A stretch of DNA of 47,747 bases from an uncultured Flavobacteriaceae bacterium (GTDB taxonomy: Bacteria; Bacteroidota; Bacteroidia; Flavobacteriales; Flavobacteriaceae), in contig CAKZOR010000127.1 of NCBI GenBank assembly GCA_937136755.1, positions 1 through 47,747 on the forward strand, written 5' to 3'. Shown piece by piece: positions 7,660 through 14,142 of the stretch. Both the position numbers and the translations under genes were made by a program. Within the stretch, counting starts at the first letter, position 1, and every line of letters begins with the position of its first letter. Below the pieces are notes generated by a model that was not told where the DNA came from, did not search any database, and saw only the letters and a program-made list of their open reading frames with translations.

Positions 7660-7754
7660 AGAAAAAAAGATATTTATTTCCTTCTATTGCAAAATAAGGG
7701 ATCATACCTAATAAAGGGCAAAAATATTAATGGCTCTGTGAATAAAATATAGCG

Positions 7755-9119
7755 CTAATTCTTCTTTACATAGCGTCCATTTTTAATGACCGCTTGTATA
7801 GAGGTGGTGTTTTTTATATTGATTAATGGGTTCTTTTTTAACAGTAAGATATCTGCTTTTTTACCAATACCTATTGCCCCATAGTCTTCCTCTACCCCCA
7901 ACCATTTGGGACCATTAATTACAGAGGTTTTTAAAGCCTCTAATGGACTTAGTCCAACAGCTACCAGAGATTCAAGTTCCTTGTGAAGTGATGGTCCAGG
8001 ATATACATAAGCATTGTAAGCTCCTGCATCTGAACCAGCCATTAATTGAACTCCGGATTCGTGAAGTTTTAGTGTTAGTTTTCTAAAAAATGCATTTAAA
8101 TTTTTGCGATTAGCACGAGTTTCAGGAGTACTGTTTAATGCGCTTTTAATTCTTCTTTCATAGGTGCTTTTAAAACGAGCGCTTAGTAAGTTAAGGTATT
8201 CATCAGTTGAGTGATCAATCTCATCTAAATAACTCAGTGTATTCCCAATGTGAAGGGTTGGAATCACAAAAACCTCATGCTTCTTCATTTTACTGAATAA
8301 ACGATTAGCGGTAGTGTCATTGTAAGAATTGATCAATAAGGGCATGGCTTGCCAAAACCCAAGTGTACCACGCTGGAATTGTTTTGTGATTTCTAATTCA
8401 TCTTTGGAGCTTCCTTTTAGTATGTAGTAAAGATGCTCTACACCATTCATTCCAGCATCTAAGGCTTGGTTTAAGGTAACACTAAAGGGCATATGACCGG
8501 AGGTTATTAAGCCTCTAGTTTTTGATTTTTTAAGAGCAGATAAAAAGAGGTTTCCATTTAATTTACTGTCGTAGAGTTTAACGAAATTTACCTTGAGTTT
8601 TTCTAAAGAATCTAAAGCCTGATCTAGTTCAGCCTCTGATTCAACCTCCAATGATCCTTGCCAGGTGGGATTTTTACCATCAATTTTAGGACCAGAGGTA
8701 AATATAGTAGGGCCCACTCGTTCATTTTTTGAAATTTCAACCTGCCAATCCTTTATAATAGAAGTAAGATCTCCTCCTGCATCTCTAACAGAGGTAATGC
8801 CATTGTTGATGAGTTGCTCTAAGAACATTTCATTATCTTTTAAAAGGGAAGCTCCTCCCCTAAAGTGAATGTGATTGTCCCACAAGCCCGGTATAGCAAA
8901 GGCTCCCTTTGCATCAATAGTTTCTTTTGCCTTAAATTCCTTTGAGTGGGTATTTTGAATCAAGGCAATACGGTCTTGGTTTATATAGATATTAACATTT
9001 TCAATGTAACCAGTTTCCATATCAATACGATTAACGTCCAGTATGTTTACATCGTAAACAGGCTCTTTAATACATGAAAAAAAGGAGATAGTTAAGAGAC
9101 CAATTAGAATATTTTTCAT
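7755..9119 (-). CDS. Amidohydrolase-superfamily lipoprotein (imidazolonepropionase/prolidase-like)
   Basis: 454 residues, ATG at 9119. Signal with lipobox FFSC (Cys16), so likely membrane-anchored and facing the periplasm. Metal-dependent hydrolase features appear in order: 'GLWDNHIHF' with His83 and His85, 'FVKLYD' with a candidate carboxylated Lys, 'TSGHMPF', 'NGVEHLYY' and 'MAGSDAGAY' with the metal Asp. The C-terminal 'GPKWLGVEEDYGAIGIGKKADILLL' is typical of imidazolonepropionase-like/Xaa-Pro dipeptidase amidohydrolases. Substrate unknown. It stands alone: divergent from the glycan-binding protein gene upstream, and the truncated hisB downstream is probably not its natural neighbour. Confidence 0.85.
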   Translation of the reverse strand: MKNILIGLLTISFFSCIKEPVYDVNILDVNRIDMETGYIENVNIYINQDRIALIQNTHSKEFKAKETIDAKGAFAIPGLWDNHIHFRGGASLLKDNEMFLEQLINNGITSVRDAGGDLTSIIKDWQVEISKNERVGPTIFTSGPKIDGKNPTWQGSLEVESEAELDQALDSLEKLKVNFVKLYDSKLNGNLFLSALKKSKTRGLITSGHMPFSVTLNQALDAGMNGVEHLYYILKGSSKDELEITKQFQRGTLGFWQAMPLLINSYNDTTANRLFSKMKKHEVFVIPTLHIGNTLSYLDEIDHSTDEYLNLLSARFKSTYERRIKSALNSTPETRANRKNLNAFFRKLTLKLHESGVQLMAGSDAGAYNAYVYPGPSLHKELESLVAVGLSPLEALKTSVINGPKWLGVEEDYGAIGIGKKADILLLKKNPLINIKNTTSIQAVIKNGRYVKKN

Positions 9120-9325
9120 AAAAACTAAGATACTAATAAAAAGACATCAGATGCTGGGCGTTTTCTCCAAAACTGCGTGGAGGAAATGATATAAAGTCAA
9201 ATAATACCATTAATACGATTAAGCATCATTTTTATTTAAATCGATTACCTAAACAAAGGTTTTAAAAAAATCATAAATTGAATTATTTTGAAAAGTTTTA
9301 ATTAATTTCGAAAAAAATTTAAAAA

Positions 9326-10978
9326 ATGAAAAAGATATCTCAATTATTTAACACAAAACAGGTGTTTTTATTTGCAAGTGCATTGACTTTAATAGCTTGC
9401 TCAAATGACGACAACGATGAACCTATTATTGATGCAGAACCGGAACCAGTTGGAGTGGTCGTAGAGGGTTGTGATAGTTTTACTGAAGCACTTCCAAGTT
9501 TGAACACAGCAACTATTGACTTTGAATGTAATGGAAATCCCTTTTCTGAAGAAGGTGCTCTATCAGATGCGAATCTGAACGGAACTTGGGGAAGATTTGG
9601 AGGCGCTGCAGGAGTTGAATACTTAGAACTTAATTATGTAGATAATCCTAATCCAGGTACGGTAAACAGTTCTTCAAAAGTATTGAAAATAGAGGAAGAT
9701 GCGGGTATTGAGCCTTGGGCAGGCTTCTTTTTTAATCTCAATGAAAAAATTATCTTCCCTACTGGTCAAGAAGCCATTTCTATTGATGTACACTCAGCAG
9801 CACCAGGACAAAATGTATTGTTAAAAATTGAAGACTCCTCAAATTCAGATAATTTCAAAGAAGCTACAGTAACTACAACAGCCACAGGTGCATGGGAGAA
9901 ATTAGTCTATAATTTTTCTGCTGAGGACAGTAATAAATATGACAGAATTGTAATTATTGCCGCTATAACAACTACAAACAGCGAAGAAACAACTTACTAT
10001 ATAGACAATGTAGCATTCTCTACTCCTGTAGCTGTTGAAGAAGTGAGTAGCCCATCTGCTGCTCCAGCAGCACCATCTTTGGACGCTGCAGACGTATTGT
10101 CTGTATTTAGCGATTCTTACACAGATGTAGCTGGAACAGATTTTAATCCAAACTGGGGACAAAGTACCCAAGTAAGCACAGTAGATTTAGGGGGTAACTC
10201 CGTACTAAAATACGCTGGTTTAAATTACCAAGGAACTGCATTTGAATCCCCATTAAACGTTAGTGGGTACACTTCAATTCACATTGACTACTGGACATCA
10301 GATTCAACTGCATTAAACTTCTTCTTGATTAGTTCAGGAGAAGGAAAAGAAAAAGCCAAAGCTTTAGATGTAAGCAGTCTAGGCGAATGGAAAAGTGTAG
10401 ATATTGCTTTGACTGATTTCTCTGATGTAGTAGATTTAGCAGATGTAATTCAGTTTAAAGTAGATGGAAATGGTACAGTTTTCTTTGATAATATTTATTT
10501 TCACGGTGAAACCCCTGTAGCTTCTTCTCCGGCAGCTGGACCAGAAGCACCAACGGCTGCGGCTGAAGATGTTTTATCCATATTTAGTGATTCTTACACA
10601 GACGTTGAGGGAACTAACTTCAATCCAGATTGGGGACAAAGTACCCAAGTAACCACAGAGCTTTTAGCAGATAATTCTGTGTTAAAATACACCAACCTAA
10701 ACTACCAAGGAACAGAATTTACAGCGCAAGATGTAAGTACTTACAGCAGCATTCATATTGATTACTGGTCTGCAGATCAAACAACGGTAGATTTCTTCCT
10801 AATCAGTAATGAACCTACTACAGAAGTTAAAAAAACGTTAGCCATTACACCAGGAGAGTGGAATAGTATTGATATACCATTAAGTGAGTTCTCTCCAGTT
10901 GAATTGAATAAAGTTTTTCAATTTAAAATTGTTGGCGCAGGAACGATCTTTTTTGACAACATTTACTTCAAGAAATAA
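9326..10978 (+). CDS. Surface glycan-binding lipoprotein with tandem beta-sandwich modules
   Basis: 550 residues, ATG at 9328-9326 region (first base 9326). Lipoprotein signal ending LIACSNDD; the acidic residues after the Cys fit a surface-export signal of Bacteroidota lipoproteins. A first module (about 60-230) is followed by two closely related modules (about 245-395 and 405-550). Both of these contain VLS.FSDSYTDV, then F.P.WGQSTQV, LKY..LNYQGT, SIHIDYW and FFDNIYF. The linkers are Ala/Pro/Ser-rich. Such modules accompany laminarinases in flavobacterial polysaccharide utilisation loci and bind glucan. The GH16 gene follows after about 37 bases, so a shared operon is likely. No SusC/SusD pair is present in the window. 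Binding specificity is inferred from the neighbour. Confidence 0.75.
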   Translation: MKKISQLFNTKQVFLFASALTLIACSNDDNDEPIIDAEPEPVGVVVEGCDSFTEALPSLNTATIDFECNGNPFSEEGALSDANLNGTWGRFGGAAGVEYLELNYVDNPNPGTVNSSSKVLKIEEDAGIEPWAGFFFNLNEKIIFPTGQEAISIDVHSAAPGQNVLLKIEDSSNSDNFKEATVTTTATGAWEKLVYNFSAEDSNKYDRIVIIAAITTTNSEETTYYIDNVAFSTPVAVEEVSSPSAAPAAPSLDAADVLSVFSDSYTDVAGTDFNPNWGQSTQVSTVDLGGNSVLKYAGLNYQGTAFESPLNVSGYTSIHIDYWTSDSTALNFFLISSGEGKEKAKALDVSSLGEWKSVDIALTDFSDVVDLADVIQFKVDGNGTVFFDNIYFHGETPVASSPAAGPEAPTAAAEDVLSIFSDSYTDVEGTNFNPDWGQSTQVTTELLADNSVLKYTNLNYQGTEFTAQDVSTYSSIHIDYWSADQTTVDFFLISNEPTTEVKKTLAITPGEWNSIDIPLSEFSPVELNKVFQFKIVGAGTIFFDNIYFKK

Positions 10979-11015
10979 TATATTTACATTCTAATAACTT
11001 AAAAAAATAGCATTG

Positions 11016-11873
11016 ATGCAAAGCGCTTTCAAACACTCTAAAACAGTCTTATTCATCAATGCTATTTTATTTTTAAGCCTGAGTTCATGCTCAACAGAAG
11101 ATGGTTCAGAACCAGACAATACACCAGTAGAACAAGGCCAATCCCTCACAGAAACAGATAAAGTGGGACTTATATGGTCCGAAGAATTTGAAGGCAGCAA
11201 TTTAGATAATAGCACATGGACCTATGATCTGGGAGATGGTAGTGCCTTTGGGATTCCTGGATGGGGAAATCAAGAAGTACAGACTTATACCGCTTCATCG
11301 AAAAATCTGAAAATAGCCAATGGCTTTTTAACCATCACTGCTCTCAGGGAAAATCTAGATGGAAAATCCTACACTTCAGCTAGAATTAAATCTCAAAATA
11401 AATTCTCATTCAAACACGGACAATTAAAAGTGAGGGCTAAGTTTCCTCAATCTAAAGGAACATGGCCTGCTGTTTGGCTTATGGGAGCCAATTTAGATGC
11501 TGTAGGATGGCCCAATTGTGGTGAAATAGACCTTGTAGAGCAAAATGGCCAAGAAAAGAATAAAGTGCTGGGCACCGTACATTGGAAAAACAACGCAGAC
11601 AATACCAATGCTAAGTTTTCAGATGAAATTACAGCCGCCAATATAGGTGCAGATTTTAAAGAATACAGGCTTATTTGGAACGAAAAAACCATTAAGATGT
11701 ATGTAGAAAGTGTCAAGTATTTTGACATAAACTTAAATGAGTCACTACCTTTTAATCAAGAATTTTTCTTGCTTTTAAATGTAGCCATGGGAGGTAGTTT
11801 AGGAGGTGATATTCCAACCAGTTTTAACCAAGACAGTATGGTCATAGATTACATAAGACTTTACGAAAACTAA
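11016..11873 (+). CDS. GH16 endo-beta-glucanase lipoprotein (laminarinase-like)
   Basis: 285 residues starting at ATG 11016 (a TTG one codon earlier is also in frame). Lipoprotein signal with 'LSLSSCSTEDG' (Cys25), then an acidic linker. The GH16 domain covers about 52-285: 'LIWSEEFEGSNLD', 'YTASSKNLKIANGFLTITA', 'SFKHGQLKVRAKFP' and the catalytic signature 'NCGEIDLVEQNG', with Glu170 as nucleophile, Asp172 and Glu175 as acid/base. The absence of an extra bulge residue (EIDLVE rather than EIDIVE plus Met) is compatible with a beta-1,3-glucanase, but I cannot separate laminarinase from other GH16 activities by eye. It converges on the cytochrome gene with only two bases between the stops. Confidence 0.88.
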   Translation: MQSAFKHSKTVLFINAILFLSLSSCSTEDGSEPDNTPVEQGQSLTETDKVGLIWSEEFEGSNLDNSTWTYDLGDGSAFGIPGWGNQEVQTYTASSKNLKIANGFLTITALRENLDGKSYTSARIKSQNKFSFKHGQLKVRAKFPQSKGTWPAVWLMGANLDAVGWPNCGEIDLVEQNGQEKNKVLGTVHWKNNADNTNAKFSDEITAANIGADFKEYRLIWNEKTIKMYVESVKYFDINLNESLPFNQEFFLLLNVAMGGSLGGDIPTSFNQDSMVIDYIRLYEN

Positions 11874-11875
11874 GG

Positions 11876-12904
11876 CTACTTTACCTTCACAATACCGTAC
11901 TCTTTTTTGTAATAATCAGCAATGGGTCCAAAAGGTCCTAGCTCATGCTGTTCAATTGGAAATGGATCTGCATAAGGACCATAAGGCGTAGACATGGGCT
12001 TTTTAGTCCGGTCTGGAAAATCTGCTGATAAGGCGGCTTTTTCAGGTCTTTGCTGCTGGTTCATATAAGCCGCTACATCATAGGCCTCTTCATCTGTGAG
12101 TAAAGGGTTTTGGTGACTCACCCCAAAAGGCATATTGTATTTAATGAAAGAAGCTGCAGTAAGTAATCTGGTCATTCCAGCACCATTGTTATAACTGTCT
12201 GTACCCCATAAGGGCGGATACAAATATTGTCCTCCTGTTTCTTTAGTTCCCTGCCCATTTTTTTGGTGACACAACACACACTGCTGCTCAAAGACCAGTG
12301 CACCATGGCTTAAATCTGCAGGACGGTTGGGCCACTCCATAGATTTTAAGCCTTTCTCCATGGCATTAGCATATAGGCTATTTCCAACATCCCGGGTTGT
12401 TTCCTTGTTTAACCATCCCAGAAAAGCCACTAAGGCTTTCATTTCTTGAGCGTTAACGTCCAAAGGCTTACCATTCATACTTCTGGTCAGGCAGCCATTA
12501 ATTCGGTCTTCTATGGTGCCTATTTTATTTTCTCTGCCCCTGAATTGCGGGAAACGGTCTAGTACGGTGTTTAAAGGAATGCCAAAGGCTTTGGTGCCTT
12601 CATTGAGGTGACAAGAAATACACTCTAAGTTGTTTCCGGAAAATCTCTTTGATGCATCGGCCACTTGTGGCCCAATCGTTCTAGAGGTATTTACTAAGAC
12701 TTCGTATCCCAACTGTAGTGATGGATCTTGGATAGCATAAACAGCCGCCTCTAAATCCGTTTGGTATTCAGGCACTGCTATAGGCACATATTTTTCAGGC
12801 TTTGCAGCATTAAACAAGGCAATGAAAACAATGACTATGACACCAACATATGCCAATAGTATGACCAAAAGGCTTTGGGCTAATTTTTTAATCTGCTGTT
12901 GCAT
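11876..12904 (-). CDS. TsdA-like dihaem cytochrome c (thiosulfate dehydrogenase family)
   Basis: 342 residues from ATG 12904; a longer in-frame start at 13009 would overlap the DUF2490 gene by 86 bases. Residues about 10-32 form a membrane anchor. Two CxxCH haem sites are present: C95-I-S-C98-H99 and C209-V-L-C212-H213. Between them are 'FPQFRGRENKIGTIEDRINGC' and 'RSMNG', the strongly conserved TsdA signature; the Cys of INGC (138) corresponds to the unusual axial haem ligand of TsdA. A later 'KYNMPFG' gives a candidate second-haem Met ligand. TsdA couples two thiosulfates to tetrathionate, or runs in reverse. An anchored form would pass electrons to the respiratory chain or to a sulfur-oxidising partner not present here. 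Third gene behind yqeY and DUF2490. Confidence 0.8.
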   Translation of the reverse strand: MQQQIKKLAQSLLVILLAYVGVIVIVFIALFNAAKPEKYVPIAVPEYQTDLEAAVYAIQDPSLQLGYEVLVNTSRTIGPQVADASKRFSGNNLECISCHLNEGTKAFGIPLNTVLDRFPQFRGRENKIGTIEDRINGCLTRSMNGKPLDVNAQEMKALVAFLGWLNKETTRDVGNSLYANAMEKGLKSMEWPNRPADLSHGALVFEQQCVLCHQKNGQGTKETGGQYLYPPLWGTDSYNNGAGMTRLLTAASFIKYNMPFGVSHQNPLLTDEEAYDVAAYMNQQQRPEKAALSADFPDRTKKPMSTPYGPYADPFPIEQHELGPFGPIADYYKKEYGIVKVK

Positions 12905-12923
12905 GCTTAAAATTAGGAATTTT

Positions 12924-13616
12924 TTACAAGCGAATAAAGAGAATAGAAGACCAAAGATTTTTTTCCAAAATAGCCCCTTGTTTGTCTTGATGAATGCGCT
13001 GGTAACCACTCACTAAAGTGGCTTTTGGAGACAATAAAGCCCTAAAACCTAGAAAGGTCCAGTTCTGGTTAAAAGTATGGGGGAATAAGTTTTTTGTGAA
13101 CATAAAAACCTCGTTAAAAGCCATGAATTCCAACTTTTTTCCCAAACCTAAAATAGATTTTCTCCATCCAAATCTAACACGAAACCTGCCACCAAAATCA
13201 AATTCAGATGCGGTGTTCTCTACCCACCGCTCTTCTGCCCTCAGCCATCCAAAAAAAGTGCTCTTTTTTAATGGAATGGTATAAAAAACCTGCTGCCAGA
13301 CATTGTGCTCTTTCAAAAAGACCGCTTGCTTTTCAGTATTTAAAAAGGAATAGCCTCCAGATAAAGTAATTTGTGAATTGATCTTTCTAACATAAGAGGG
13401 ACGCAAAATAAATTGCTGCTGACCCCCAAAAATATCTTTAGTCCTATAGTGGGTTTCTAATCGAATACCTTGAACAGAATCTAGCTGATAATCTGCAAAA
13501 ACAGCATTCCAAGTGTAGGTCTCTTGTCCTGAAACCACAGAGGTACTACTCATAAAAAATAAGCCCCCTATTAGTGCCACGCGAGCAAGTGTATTAGCCA
13601 AAGTGTAATTAAGCAT
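12924..13616 (-). CDS. DUF2490 outer-membrane beta-barrel protein
   Basis: 230 residues, ATG at 13616, overlapping the yqeY stop by eight bases. Signal peptide with cleavage near 'VVSGQ'. The mature part matches DUF2490: 'WNAVFADYQLDSVQGIRLETHYR', 'FILRPSYVRKINSQITLSGGYSFL', 'EHNVWQQVFY', 'FGWLRAEERWVE', 'FRVRFGWR' and a last strand ending LFIRL with a terminal hydrophobic residue, as in outer-membrane barrels. Function of the family is unknown. The cytochrome gene starts 19 bases after its stop, so the two are probably co-expressed. Confidence 0.75.
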   Translation of the reverse strand: MLNYTLANTLARVALIGGLFFMSSTSVVSGQETYTWNAVFADYQLDSVQGIRLETHYRTKDIFGGQQQFILRPSYVRKINSQITLSGGYSFLNTEKQAVFLKEHNVWQQVFYTIPLKKSTFFGWLRAEERWVENTASEFDFGGRFRVRFGWRKSILGLGKKLEFMAFNEVFMFTKNLFPHTFNQNWTFLGFRALLSPKATLVSGYQRIHQDKQGAILEKNLWSSILFIRL

Positions 13617-14058
13617 TTAAAAGTGCCTTCACCACTGTTGAGATGGTTTTACCATCTGCTTTTCCAGCCAGTTTTGCGCTTGCCTGACCCATTACCTTAC
13701 CCATATCTTGCATGCCAGTTGCGCCTGTTGCAGCAATGATTTCCGCAACAACTGCTTTAACTTCTTCTTCTGAAAGTTGGGCGGGTAAAAACTGGGCCAA
13801 TACCGCTGCCTCATCTAATTCTGGTTGGGCCAAATCTTCTCTTCCCTGCTCCTTGTAAATGGCTGCTGAATCTTGACGCTGCTTCACTAATTTTTGAACA
13901 ATTTTAATTTCGTCTGCCTCACTCATGGTGGCGCCTGACCCATCTGTTTGGGCCAATAAAAGAGCAGATTTTATAGCTCTTAAAGAAGACAATGCCACCG
14001 TATCTTTGGCGCGCATAGCTTCTTTCATTTTTGTCATTACTGCGTCTTGTAAGCTCAT
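13609..14058 (-). CDS. yqeY: GatB/YqeY domain protein
   Basis: 149 residues, ATG at 14058. 'AVMTKMKEAMRAKDTVALSSLRAIKSAL' and 'VQKLVKQRQDSAAIYKEQGREDL' followed by 'FLPAQLSEEEV' and 'GKVMGQASAKLAGKADGKTISTVVK' make this a standard stand-alone YqeY protein, usual length about 150. The domain is shared with the tail of GatB, where it helps bind tRNA; the role of the free form is unsettled. It follows ftsZ in many Flavobacteriaceae. A hairpin lies between the two, so it may be only partly co-transcribed with the dcw cluster. Confidence 0.92.
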   Translation of the reverse strand: MSLQDAVMTKMKEAMRAKDTVALSSLRAIKSALLLAQTDGSGATMSEADEIKIVQKLVKQRQDSAAIYKEQGREDLAQPELDEAAVLAQFLPAQLSEEEVKAVVAEIIAATGATGMQDMGKVMGQASAKLAGKADGKTISTVVKALLNA

Positions 14059-14084
14059 CCTGTCTGATTTTTTAATAGTGCTAA

Positions 14085-14118
14085 TATAAATAATAAACCC
14101 GAGAACAGTGCCTCGGGT
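14085..14118 (-). terminator. Terminator-like hairpin after ftsZ
   Basis: ACCCGAG (14097-14103) pairs with CTCGGGT (14112-14118): seven perfect pairs around an eight-base loop. In the minus-strand transcript it is followed by TTTATTATTT. It lies 25 bases past the ftsZ stop and 39 bases before the yqeY start. The T run is interrupted, so termination may be partial. Confidence 0.55.
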
Positions 14119-14142
14119 CTATTGGGTGTAAGTGAATTGGTA

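Larger units (their letters stand above)
7443..7754. other. Gap between truncated hisB and the amidohydrolase gene: breakpoint region
   Basis: About 312 bases. The part to ~7535 still encodes HisB. Above that there is no similarity I recognise, only a short minus-strand reading frame (7538-7615) with a hydrophobic start and tandem TAACTTTG boxes upstream of it. The rest, to 7754, is AT-rich and appears non-coding. It joins two stretches of different base composition. Confidence 0.6.

Noticed and set aside
9120-9325. Promoter of the glycan-binding protein gene
   Set aside because: A TAATTTCG and nearby TTTG/TTG boxes exist, but the spacing is wrong or the match imperfect; not firm enough to list.
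9902-10171. Long minus-strand reading frame inside the glycan-binding protein gene
   Set aside because: It is Cys/Ser/Tyr-rich with no family pattern and lies wholly within a well-supported plus-strand gene; a shadow frame.
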